From Novosphingobium sp. PhB165 (GTDB taxonomy: Bacteria; Pseudomonadota; Alphaproteobacteria; Sphingomonadales; Sphingomonadaceae): a stretch of 64,000 nt of DNA. The notes under the pieces are model-generated. The model saw only the letters and a program-made list of their open reading frames with translations. It was not told the DNA's origin and searched no databases. Position 1 is the stretch's first letter; each line of letters begins with the position of its first letter. Shown piece by piece: positions 16,755 to 24,032 of this stretch. The stretch is from the NCBI RefSeq assembly GCF_004341845.1, contig NZ_SLVB01000002.1:652208-716207 (forward strand), in the 5' to 3' direction. The translations under genes were made by a program, and so were the position numbers.

Positions 16755-17005
16755 GTTCGGCTCCCTGATAGGACGGCCTGTCGTTGGCAGGCGGGCAACT
16801 GGAAAAGTGAAGTAACTGGCAGGTTCGCGAGGCTGTCCGGGCCCGATTTCGGCGAATTCCGGATCGGCCCCTATATCCAGACAAAGTTGAGAGCGGCCTC
16901 ACGCGCTCGATTCCGATGGTAATTTATCAGCCGAAGCCAAAAATTCGAAGCAATCTCAAGAGTCCTTTGTTCGCTTGAGGATATGACTGGCTTGCTCCAC
17001 CGCGT

Positions 17006-17024
17006 ATCGGGGGTTTCCCTAAGG
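17006..17024 (+). promoter_or_regulatory. Recurrent motif-like site
   Basis: ATCGGGGGTTTCCCTAAGG, a GGGGTTTCCC form of the motif, is about 207 bp before 17231 and 252 bp before 16754. Confidence 0.3.
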
Positions 17025-17154
17025 AGGACATAGGGTAAGCCCTAAGACCGGCCACCGCGATCCCATACGGATCGCCGCCTTTATGTGCGCTGCGCCTTGA
17101 TTGTCGGTGCAATCGCGACGGCAGAAACGGCGGGGAACGTCCGTCACGGTTCCC

Positions 17155-17170
17155 AAGGGTTTATCCCGAT
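17155..17170 (+). promoter_or_regulatory. Recurrent motif site (regulon candidate)
   Basis: AAGGGTTTATCCCGAT lies 60 bp before the start at 17231. This is a full match to the proposed consensus and is near-palindromic (GGGTTTATCCC). Confidence 0.5.
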
Positions 17171-17230
17171 AAAGCGACATTATCCGAACGTGTAGATTTG
17201 CCGCCGAACTTAGGTTTGCGGAGAACGAAC

Positions 17231-18196
17231 ATGAGGGCACTATGCAAGGCATCGGCCGCACTCGCGGTCCTGTCGCTTGGGCTGCCCGGCGCGGCGTACG
17301 CGACCGAGGGCGGTACTTCGCTCTATCTGCTGGGATCCGGCGGTCCGGGCACGGCCGTGATGCCCCCCGTCGAAGGTATCTTCTACGACAAGACGATTTA
17401 CGTCTATGACGGCAGCGTCAGCGCGAAGCGGGAGTTTCCCATCAACGGCAACGTCGTGGCCGGTCTTGACGCCACGATCGTCGCCGATTTCGAGACAATT
17501 CTGCTCGTGCCCTCGACGAATTTCCTAGGCGGCACGATTGCCGTCGGCGGCATCATGCCGTTCGGCGCGCCGATGATGAGTGCGGACGCGGTGCTGACCG
17601 GCCCGAACGGCGGCGTCTTCTCGGCGAACCGGCGCGATACGGCCCTCACCACCGGCGATCCGGTCGGCGTGATCATGCTTGGCTGGCATGGCAAGAAGCT
17701 CCACGCTCAACTTGCAACCTTGGTGAGCGTTCCGGTCGGCAATTACCGGGAGGGTCAGCTGGCCAATCTTTCGCTCCACCGTTGGGCGGTCGACCAGTCT
17801 GTCGCTGTCAGCTGGCACGATCCGGAGTCCGGCTGGGATGTTTCCGCCAAGGGTGGCTACACGTTCAACGGCAGGAACGACGTGACCGATTATAGCAGCG
17901 GTGACGAGATCCATCTGGAAGGCGCCGTGGAAAAGGCGTTGTCGAAAAAGTTCTCACTGGGCGCGCAGGCCTATTACCAGAAGCAGGTGACCAGCGACCA
18001 GGGCCCCCTGGGTTCGTTCAAGGGCGAGGCAGTGGCCGTGGGCGGCACGGCGGCGCTCAATGTCGTGATGGCGCGCACACCCGCGACTTTCCGGGCCCGC
18101 ATCATGCACGAACTCGACACCACCAACCGTCTCCAGGGCGACTCGTTCTGGCTGGACTTCTCGATCCCGCTGAAAATGAACATCCCCAAGCAATAA
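17231..18196 (+). CDS. Outer-membrane barrel protein of the SphA/MetA-pathway type
   Basis: A 321-residue precursor from the ATG at 17231, which has GGAGAACG upstream (the frame extends to 17198). The signal peptide ends GAAYAT. The mature start EGGTSLYLLGSGGPGTAVMP and the following G-x-Y/F-Y segment are characteristic of SphA-family/MetA-pathway-of-phenol-degradation outer-membrane proteins in sphingomonads. Barrel strands follow with VSVPVGNYREGQLANL. Members of the family are implicated in uptake of hydrophobic compounds, but no degradation genes lie beside it. It is 20 bp from a DUF1622 gene and likely in one operon with it. Confidence 0.78.
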   Translation: MRALCKASAALAVLSLGLPGAAYATEGGTSLYLLGSGGPGTAVMPPVEGIFYDKTIYVYDGSVSAKREFPINGNVVAGLDATIVADFETILLVPSTNFLGGTIAVGGIMPFGAPMMSADAVLTGPNGGVFSANRRDTALTTGDPVGVIMLGWHGKKLHAQLATLVSVPVGNYREGQLANLSLHRWAVDQSVAVSWHDPESGWDVSAKGGYTFNGRNDVTDYSSGDEIHLEGAVEKALSKKFSLGAQAYYQKQVTSDQGPLGSFKGEAVAVGGTAALNVVMARTPATFRARIMHELDTTNRLQGDSFWLDFSIPLKMNIPKQ

Positions 18197-18216
18197 AGGC
18201 CCGGAGGACGCCGCAG

Positions 18217-18594
18217 ATGGAAGACACACTTCGCCTCTTTGCCTCATCCTCCGCGCTCATTCTGGAGACGGTGGTCGCGCTCATCGTGGTCTACGGCGCG
18301 GCCGAGGCGCTGGTCCGCATGGCCGTACGCCTCACCCGCCGCCCCAATGCATGGACGCGCCGCCAGGTCTGGATGCAGTTCGCGCAGTGGATCGTGCTGG
18401 CGCTGGAATTCGCGCTGGGCGCCGACATCATCAGGACGGCCATCGCGCCGACCTGGGACGATGTCGGCAAGCTGGCGGCGATCGCCGCGATCCGCACAGG
18501 TCTCAGCTTCTTCCTTGAGCGCGACATCGACGAATTCGCGCCCGAAAAGGAAGCCATGGCCGCGGCGGCGAGAGCGGAAGAAATCCGCTCCTGA
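18217..18594 (+). CDS. DUF1622 family membrane protein
   Basis: A 125-residue protein with two to three hydrophobic segments: SALILETVVALIVVYGAAEAL (about 12-32) and WIVLALEFALGADIIRTAI (about 60-80). The central FALGADI motif and the C-terminal RTGLSFFLERDI are typical of DUF1622. A strong GGAGGAC site precedes the ATG and the gene follows the barrel gene by 20 bp, so it is likely co-transcribed. It is an inner-membrane protein of unknown function. Confidence 0.82.
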   Translation: MEDTLRLFASSSALILETVVALIVVYGAAEALVRMAVRLTRRPNAWTRRQVWMQFAQWIVLALEFALGADIIRTAIAPTWDDVGKLAAIAAIRTGLSFFLERDIDEFAPEKEAMAAAARAEEIRS

Positions 18595-18654
18595 CAAGGA
18601 AACAACGGGGCCCGGCCAAAGGGTTCTAACCCGGCCGCCTCAGCAGAAACCCCG

Positions 18655-18671
18655 ATGGGGTTTCCCGCTGG
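18655..18671 (+). promoter_or_regulatory. Recurrent motif-like site
   Basis: GATGGGGTTTCCCGCTG, a GGGGTTTCCC form like those at 10943 and 17006, lies about 105 bp before 18776. Confidence 0.3.
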
Positions 18672-18775
18672 AACGCAGATAGTGGGAGAGTTCACGCGGC
18701 GTCCGTCACGCTTCGCTCCCTTTGTCCGGCCCGCGATATCGAAACCGAAACACCGATCAAGGAAAGGAAGAGATC

Positions 18776-19624
18776 ATGGCCAGCCCCGGCTCTTTGCGTC
18801 CAGGCTCTTTGGGTTCAGGTTCAATTCGGCGCGGACTACTGGTCATCGCGATGCTTGGCACCGCGGCGGGGGCGAGTTTCCCCGCGCAGGCCCAAAGCGC
18901 CGCATCATCGGCGGCGAGTGCGGATGCCAGCGCCCCCATCGATCCGGCCGCCATGGCGGCGGTCGACAAGATGAGCGCCGCGCTTCAGGCGCTGTCCTCC
19001 TTCCACGTCCGGTCGGACGTCACCACCGAAGTGGTGCTGGTGACCGGGCAGAAGATCCAGTTCGGCGGAACGGTCGACACGTTCGTACGCCGGCCCAATG
19101 CGTTCAGGATCATCGTCGCCGCCGACACCCGTTCGCGCGAGATGTATTATGACGGCAAGACCTTCACGATCTTCGCGCCGAAACTGGGTTATTATGCCGA
19201 CTTCGCCGCACCTTCGACTATCGGCCTGACCGTCGACAAGGCGCAGACCCAGTTCGATATCGAGATCCCGCTGGCGGACTTGTTCACCTGGAGCACCGAC
19301 CAGAAGATCCGCTCCCGCATTCAGGAGGCGATGATCGTCCGGCCCGAGCAGGTCGGCGGCAAGCAGTGCATGCACTACGCGTTCCGGCAGGAACACGTCG
19401 ACTGGCAACTGTGGATCGACCAGGGATCGCAAGGGCTGCCCTGCAAGATCGTCATCACCAACAAGGACGATCCGACGATGCCCCAGTACACGGCCCTGCT
19501 GACCTGGGACCTGACTCCGCTTTCGCCGAGTGAGAACTTCACCTTCGTGCCGCCGTCCGGTGCCAACCGCATCAACATTGCCGATGTCTCGAAGATGACG
19601 CCTGCCAAGGGAGAAGGACAATGA
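18776..19624 (+). CDS. DUF2092 periplasmic protein (module copy A)
   Basis: A 282-residue precursor from the ATG at 18776, preceded by AAGGAAGAG (the frame extends to 18722). The signal peptide ends SFPAQAQS. The mature part is DUF2092: RPNAFRIIVAADTRSREMYY, the YDGKTFTIFAP motif, LPLADLF-like PLADLFTW, and a lipoprotein-sorting-like twisted sheet. This fold resembles LolA/LolB, so lipid or hydrophobe binding in the periplasm is possible but not shown. Its stop overlaps the next start as ATGA. A homologous gene pair occurs inverted at 22913-21335. Confidence 0.85.
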   Translation: MASPGSLRPGSLGSGSIRRGLLVIAMLGTAAGASFPAQAQSAASSAASADASAPIDPAAMAAVDKMSAALQALSSFHVRSDVTTEVVLVTGQKIQFGGTVDTFVRRPNAFRIIVAADTRSREMYYDGKTFTIFAPKLGYYADFAAPSTIGLTVDKAQTQFDIEIPLADLFTWSTDQKIRSRIQEAMIVRPEQVGGKQCMHYAFRQEHVDWQLWIDQGSQGLPCKIVITNKDDPTMPQYTALLTWDLTPLSPSENFTFVPPSGANRINIADVSKMTPAKGEGQ

Positions 19625-20247
19625 GCATGATGCTGAACGGCGGCGTGGCACTGGCTGCGTCGCTTGCGCTGGCCTTCGAGGGAGCGCCGCTCGCCGCACC
19701 CGCTTCCCATGGCGTCGGAACTTCGCTTGACGGCGCGGGCGCCCCGGCTGTTGTCGAGCTTGCTCCCAAGCGGGGAGGCGGCGGCGGAGCCCGCGCCGGC
19801 GGCGGTCATGCCGGAGGTGCGAGGCCCGCTGGTGGCGGTGTCCATGCCGGCGGCGGCGCGCACCCGAACATGGGTGGCGGTGGCCGTCCCGCCGCGCGTG
19901 GTGGAGCTTCAAGCAACATCAACCACAACGCCAACCGGGACGTGAACCGCAACGTCAACCGAAACGTCAATCGCGACGTCAACGTCAACGTGCACAATGA
20001 CTATCACGGCGGCTATCACGGCCACGGCGACTGGGACGATTGGGACGATCACTGGCACCCGGCCGCGACGATCGCGACCGCCGCCGTCACCGCCGCCGTC
20101 GTGGGCAGCATCGTGCGGTCGGTTCCACCGAACTGCTCGACCGTCGTGGTCAACGGTGTCAGCTACTCGCAATGCGGCAACACCTGGTACCAGCCGCAAT
20201 ATGCGGGATCGTCGGTCCAGTACGTCGTCGTCAATCCGCCGCGCTGA
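19621..20247 (+). CDS. Secreted Gly/Asn-rich protein with two-Cys C-terminal domain (module copy A)
   Basis: A 208-residue precursor with a signal peptide, a Gly/Ala-rich part (about 50-100), Asn-rich repeats (NRDVNRNVNRNVNRDVNVNV, about 103-125), a His/Asp/Trp patch (HGHGDWDDWDDHWHP), a short hydrophobic stretch and a conserved C-terminal domain. That domain reads PPNCSTVVVNGVSYSQCGNTWYQP and continues to VVVNPPR; it resembles DUF6515-type domains. The partner at 21335 has the same domain with different low-complexity sequence. It is coupled to the DUF2092 gene by a 4-bp overlap. A surface or periplasmic matrix protein is plausible. Confidence 0.78.
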   Translation: MSMMLNGGVALAASLALAFEGAPLAAPASHGVGTSLDGAGAPAVVELAPKRGGGGGARAGGGHAGGARPAGGGVHAGGGAHPNMGGGGRPAARGGASSNINHNANRDVNRNVNRNVNRDVNVNVHNDYHGGYHGHGDWDDWDDHWHPAATIATAAVTAAVVGSIVRSVPPNCSTVVVNGVSYSQCGNTWYQPQYAGSSVQYVVVNPPR

Positions 20248-20289
20248 GGGCCCTGACGCCGCTCCACGCAAGGCCACGGGAGCAACGGT

Positions 20290-21150
20290 ATGAGCCTTCT
20301 CGTCGTCGTCAAGCTCGCCACCGTCCTGAGCGTGGTGCTCCTGCTCTTCGCGCTGGCCCTGCGCGCCAAAGTGAGTGACCTGATGTATCTGGTCATTCAC
20401 TGGCGGCTGGGCCTCGGTGCTTTCGTGGCCATGTTCGTGCTGGTCCCGGCCGCGGCGTTCCTCATGATCTACCTTGTGGAGCTGCCCCGGCCGGTGGTCA
20501 TCGCCGTTGCGGCGATGGCGCTGTCTCCACTGCCGCCCATCCTGCCCGGCAAACAGCTCAAGGCAGGGGCGGAGAGCTGTTATGTGACCGGCCTCCTGTT
20601 CGGGGCGACGATCGTTTCGCTGTTCGTCGTCCCGATAGGGCTCGCCATCGCCTCGCGCATATTCGCGGTCGACGTTTCGATCTCGCCGCTCGCGCTGCTC
20701 AAGCCGCTGGCGATTTCGGTACTGATCCCGCTGGTCCTCGGCCTGCTGGCGCAGCCCCTGTTCGGCTGCGCGGTGCCGCGCGTCAGCGCAATCGTCAGCA
20801 AGGTGGGCACCATTCTGCTGTTGCTGGTGGTGATCGCTTTCGTCATCATTCTCGCACCCGCGTTCTGGAGGCTGGCGGGTAACGGAACGCTGGTCGCTTT
20901 CGCGGTGATGGCCGTGGTCGGCCTTGCTGCGGGCTATTGGCTGGGCGGCCCCGATCGCGGCGACAAGGCCGCACTCTCATTGGCCGCATCGACGCGCCAT
21001 CCTGGCGTCGCGCTTGCCATCGTTACCCAGACCATACCCAATGTGCCGCTGGTTCCGGCAGCGGTGGTGCTGTCGCTGGTCGTCTCGACCCTGATCGGCA
21101 TTCCGTTCCTGCACTATCTCGGCAGGAAGAGCGCCGGAAATCCCGCCTGA
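20290..21150 (+). CDS. BASS-type (bile acid:sodium symporter family) transporter
   Basis: A 286-residue inner-membrane protein with about nine to ten hydrophobic segments. The family is suggested by length, by the internal helices with ALSPLPPILPGKQLKAG (about 78-95, in the position of the GxxPGG-like crossover of BASS proteins) and by the C-terminal STRHPGVALAIVT (about 238-250), which matches the R(H/N)xGxA crossover. The start has GGGAGCAACGG upstream. It lies between the two inverted DUF2092 modules and may be read with copy A (42 bp gap). Substrate unknown: organic anions or bile-acid-like compounds are usual for the family. Confidence 0.8.
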   Translation: MSLLVVVKLATVLSVVLLLFALALRAKVSDLMYLVIHWRLGLGAFVAMFVLVPAAAFLMIYLVELPRPVVIAVAAMALSPLPPILPGKQLKAGAESCYVTGLLFGATIVSLFVVPIGLAIASRIFAVDVSISPLALLKPLAISVLIPLVLGLLAQPLFGCAVPRVSAIVSKVGTILLLLVVIAFVIILAPAFWRLAGNGTLVAFAVMAVVGLAAGYWLGGPDRGDKAALSLAASTRHPGVALAIVTQTIPNVPLVPAAVVLSLVVSTLIGIPFLHYLGRKSAGNPA

Positions 21151-21157
21151 AAAAAAG

Positions 21158-21185
21158 CGGCGCCGGGTATAAACCCGCGCCGTTT
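21158..21185 (+). terminator. Hairpin after BASS transporter
   Basis: CGGCGCCGGGT-ATAA-ACCCGCGCCG forms a stem with one bulged C, 7 bp after the stop; a TTTC follows. It would end the 18776-21150 unit. Confidence 0.65.
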
Positions 21186-21282
21186 CGAGAGTGCAGCCCA
21201 TGCGCTCGCGATCCCGCTCATCGCCCCTTTGCCCCCTCATCGCCCCGAACGCCCGCTTGTCGGGGTAACGGGCCAAATGAAA

Positions 21283-21314
21283 AGGCGCTGCGAGCGCAAT
21301 GGCTCGCAGCGCCT
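21283..21314 (-). terminator. Intrinsic terminator of the 22913-21335 unit
   Basis: A 13-bp perfect stem, AGGCGCTGCGAGC / GCTCGCAGCGCCT, with a 6-base loop. On the minus strand it is followed by TTTTCATTT, so it has a proper T-tract for the module B operon. Confidence 0.85.
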
Positions 21315-21334
21315 CCACCCCTGTGCTTCGGGCT

Positions 21335-22081
21335 TTATTCGGGCGGGTTCACGATCAGGTAAGTGACGCCGCTCGCTTGGTACTGCGGCTTGTACCAGAC
21401 GTTGTCGCAGGAATAGTACGTCACGTCCGCCCGCGTCACTTGCGCGCAATTGGGCGGCAGCACAGCCACGACGCTGCCCACGGGCATGGTGTTGATCACC
21501 ACGGTCGTGTTGTTGTTCGCGGCGCTGCTGGCGACCACGGCCGCCGTCGTGCCGGCGATCATCCCCACGCCCACGGCATCCCAGTATGGATCGTCGTCCC
21601 AGCCCCAACCCCAGCCCCAACCGGGCGGCGGAGGAGGAGGAGGCGGTCCCGGGTGCGGTCCGGGCCCGGGGCCGGGGCCCGGATGTGGTCCTGGGCCAGG
21701 TCCGGGTCCTGGGCCTGGTCCGGGATGAGGGCCTGGTCCTGGGCCTGGGCCCGGTCCGGGATGCGGTCCTGGATTTGGTCCCGGATTTGGGCCCGGATTG
21801 GGTCCCGGGCCGGGATGGGGTCCCGGCGACGGCGGCGGCCCCCGGGGAATGTCGGGGTTGTGAATGCCCCCACCCCCGCTTCCGGGTGCATGGAAATTGT
21901 CCGGCGCACGGCCCGGAGAGATGCCGCCGCGCATGCCGCCTCCGGCATGGAAACCGCCCCCGGCGCGCATGCCGCCCCCACCGCCGAAACGGCGCTGGGC
22001 TTCAGCCGGAGTCAGGGCCGTCGCGACCAGCAGCAGGGCGCTGGTGGCGGCGATGAGCTGGCAGGACCTTTTCTTGCGCAT
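21335..22081 (-). CDS. Secreted Gly/Pro-rich protein with two-Cys C-terminal domain (module copy B)
   Basis: A 248-residue precursor from the ATG at 22081, with GGGGAG upstream. The signal peptide ends PAEAQ. A Gly-rich part (RRFGGGGGMRAGG) is followed by a long Pro-Gly tract of PGP/HPGPGPN-type repeats (about 80-150), a Trp-Gly run (GWGWGWGWDDD), a hydrophobic stretch and the C-terminal domain LPPNCAQVTRADVTYYSCDN, then WYKPQY and YLIVNPPE. The last domain matches copy A at 19621, with both cysteines conserved. Only one base separates it from the DUF2092 stop. Surface-exposed or periplasmic; function unknown. Confidence 0.78.
   Translation of the reverse strand: MRKKRSCQLIAATSALLLVATALTPAEAQRRFGGGGGMRAGGGFHAGGGMRGGISPGRAPDNFHAPGSGGGGIHNPDIPRGPPPSPGPHPGPGPNPGPNPGPNPGPHPGPGPGPGPGPHPGPGPGPGPGPGPHPGPGPGPGPHPGPPPPPPPPGWGWGWGWDDDPYWDAVGVGMIAGTTAAVVASSAANNNTTVVINTMPVGSVVAVLPPNCAQVTRADVTYYSCDNVWYKPQYQASGVTYLIVNPPE
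21640..21850 (-). repeat. Pro-Gly-coding low-complexity tandem repeat
   Basis: Short GGTCCxGGxCC-type units of 6 to 12 bp repeat here and encode the PG-rich tract of the 21335 protein. All units are multiples of 3, so length change would keep the frame. This is a probable site of length variation between strains. Confidence 0.75.
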
Positions 22082-22082
22082 G

Positions 22083-22913
22083 TCACTGCTCCCCTGTTGC
22101 GGCCGCAAGGCTTATGCTTTTCGCGCCATCGGGCGGCGTGAACCTGAAGCGGCTCGCATCGAAGCTGGGAGACGTATTCCACGTCAGGTCCGCGCTGTAG
22201 GAACCGCGCGGGTTCGTATCGCGGTGTGTCACGACGATACGCAGCGGCAGCGGCGCCTTGCCGCGCGCGATCCACAACTCCCAGTCGAGGTCATCGCCGC
22301 GATAGGCGAACTGGTCGCAGTCCTGCCCATTGACGTTGGCATAACCGATACGCACCGCCTTGCGGATCCCGTCCGTGGTGGGATTGTCCGCCCAGTAGAA
22401 CAAGTCCGCCAGCGGCAGGCTGATGCCGTAATCGAGATAGACCTTGTCGATCGTCTTGCGGATCGTCGGCGGCGCGGCCACGGTGCTGAAGAACTTCTGC
22501 CGCGGCACGTTCACCGTGAAGGTCTTGCCGTCGTAGATATACTCGCGGATGGTCCGGTCCGATTTCATCTGGACGAAGAATCCGGTCGGCCGCTGCACGT
22601 AGTACGTCCCCTCGTAACCCAGATGCACCGACAGGTCGGTGTCCTGAAGCGTGGTTTCGACGGTGGCCTTGGTGTGCAGCTCGAACTTCTGGAGAGAGGC
22701 GAGATAGGCGCCCATCCCCTTGAGCGCGGACATCGCGACGGGATCGAGTACGAGCGTGTCGTTACCCGAAGATGGGGCCGCCGATGGGGTGTCTTGCGCG
22801 GCAGTGGCATTGTCCTGCGCGTTTGCCGGGACGGCCGACAGGGCCAGCGCCACTGTCAGGACGGCAGTCAGGGCCGGGGCTCCGACAGCCGCACCAGAAT
22901 GAGTTGATCGCAT
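22083..22913 (-). CDS. DUF2092 periplasmic protein (module copy B)
   Basis: A 276-residue precursor from the ATG at 22913, which has GGAGG upstream (the frame extends to 22970). The signal peptide ends SAVPANAQ. The mature part is homologous to the protein at 18776: RPTGFFVQMKSDRTIREYIY, YDGKTFTVNVP, SLPLADLFYWA, and a C-terminal RFTPPDGAKSI. Its stop lies one base before the start of the 21335 gene. The conserved pairing of DUF2092 with the two-Cys protein in both copies suggests that the two proteins work together at the cell envelope. Confidence 0.85.
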   Translation of the reverse strand: MRSTHSGAAVGAPALTAVLTVALALSAVPANAQDNATAAQDTPSAAPSSGNDTLVLDPVAMSALKGMGAYLASLQKFELHTKATVETTLQDTDLSVHLGYEGTYYVQRPTGFFVQMKSDRTIREYIYDGKTFTVNVPRQKFFSTVAAPPTIRKTIDKVYLDYGISLPLADLFYWADNPTTDGIRKAVRIGYANVNGQDCDQFAYRGDDLDWELWIARGKAPLPLRIVVTHRDTNPRGSYSADLTWNTSPSFDASRFRFTPPDGAKSISLAAATGEQ

Positions 22914-23409
22914 GCGAGGCCTCCGCTTTGAGCGGTGCCCAGCCTCTCCCACCGGACCATCCGTTGCCATCGGGGTTTATCCGGATGAACGGCCGGGCGG
23001 ACCCCTTGTCCCAGCGGCAGGAACCCCTTGATGCGAATGGCATGAGGCCGTCCGTCAGTCCATTCTCCACGGCTGACAGGTCCCCGGCACGCCGAAGTGA
23101 TGCGGTGTTTTATCCACATGCATCCGCCGGGGTGGTTCGTGGGTGTTACGAAAAGGAGAAAAGTGCAAGCCGCTGAATTACTTGCCATCGCAATGGTAAA
23201 CTTCCGCTCACCAGCACAAACGGCGACGGCCGATGGATCAAATTTGTCTATCGATCATCAATTTTAGCCGCAGTTATGTCTGGAATTATACCTGCATATT
23301 TGAGACAAACAGGCATGTTCCTTGGGGTATCCTCCCGAAATCCGATCGGTGGCTCGGCTCCGGAATTCGCCGCATCTCGTTCAAATTATTACTGTCATGA
23401 GGGTAAGCA
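22914..23409. other. Intergenic region, partly AT-rich
   Basis: A 496-bp region between divergent genes. It holds a motif site at 22969-22986, and from about 23195 to 23400 the base composition becomes AT-rich compared with the surroundings (runs such as TTTGTCTATCGATCATCAATTTTAG). No gene or RNA could be supported. Confidence 0.5.
22969..22986 (+). promoter_or_regulatory. Recurrent motif site (regulon candidate)
   Basis: ATCGGGGTTTATCCGGAT lies 56 bp upstream of the module B start at 22913. It is a dyad-like copy of the motif found at 17155 and elsewhere. Confidence 0.45.
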
Positions 23410-23658
23410 ATGGCAACCGAGTGCGTAGCCTATCGCGATTCGAAGGGAGGGCTTCACGGAAGCCCCGAAAAAGCGACTCTCGAAGATCTCGCGGGTGTAC
23501 TCGGCCGCGTCGGTGACGAAGGCGGCATGACGGCAGGCGTGGCGAAGCTGATCTTCGAGAAACGCTCGGAAATCGAGCGCGTCTTCCTCGAACATGACTC
23601 CATGGTGGTGCGCAAGACGATCGAATGCGCAACGGAATTTGCCGCCGCAGCGGAATAG
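23410..23658 (+). CDS. Small hypothetical protein
   Basis: An 82-residue soluble protein of normal composition, beginning MATECVAYRDSKGGLHGSPE and containing a predicted helix (AGVAKLIFEKRSEIERVFLEH). I do not recognise a family. The ribosome site is modest (GAGGGTAAGC). Its codon use fits the neighbours and no overlapping better frame exists, so I accept it as real. It is followed at once by a REP-like inverted repeat. Function unknown. Confidence 0.6.
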   Translation: MATECVAYRDSKGGLHGSPEKATLEDLAGVLGRVGDEGGMTAGVAKLIFEKRSEIERVFLEHDSMVVRKTIECATEFAAAAE

Positions 23659-23685
23659 ATAACCCCTCTTCTCCCCTTCCCCACC

Positions 23686-23763
23686 CCGCTCATCCTGAGC
23701 CTGTCGAAGGATCGGAACCTCCCACCACGCTCGCAGGGGCTTCGACAAGCTCAGCCTGAGCGG
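23686..23763. repeat. REP-like inverted repeat (CTGAGCCTGTCGAAGG type)
   Basis: The left arm CATCCTGAGCCTGTCGAAGG and the right arm CTTCGACAAGCTCAGCCTGA face each other with a 30-base loop. This unit is a common intergenic element in sphingomonads (known by general experience, not searched here). It lies just after the 23410 gene and could also end transcription. Confidence 0.7.
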
Positions 23764-24032
23764 GTTCGGGGAGCATGGCTTGCGGCAATCGGCGGCAGCG
23801 CCGGCAGGCGGATGCCCCAATCGCGGCACGCACCCTCCGAAAAATCGCAATAGCCTCCCGGCGATTGGCAGTCCAAAACACTTCCGACTCAATCAGTTGC
23901 GGCCGAAAAAATCATGGGAAACATAATTGCGCCAAACTTGGCGCCGCTCGCCCGCGCAGGAAAGCTGATCGAATTCGACCAACCGAGGCCAAGTGGAACT
24001 ATAATTTAAGAGGTGATTTCTAGTTCCGAAAC
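23764..24032. other. Intergenic region before GGDEF-EAL gene
   Basis: No gene is supported between the repeat and 24033. AT-rich stretches around 23880-24030 would house the promoter of the GGDEF-EAL gene; I see no clear -35/-10 pair. Confidence 0.4.

Larger units (their letters stand above)
16755..17230. other. Long divergent regulatory region
   Basis: A 476-bp region without a supportable gene. It contains motif-like sites at 17006-17024 and 17155-17170 and an extra imperfect element AGGGTAAGCCCT at 17032-17043. The cluster of three GGG...CCC elements suggests regulated transcription of one or both flanking barrel genes. Confidence 0.5.

Noticed and set aside
21640..21850. Possible CRISPR or satellite array
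   Set aside because: It is a protein-coding Pro-Gly tract with no spacers.
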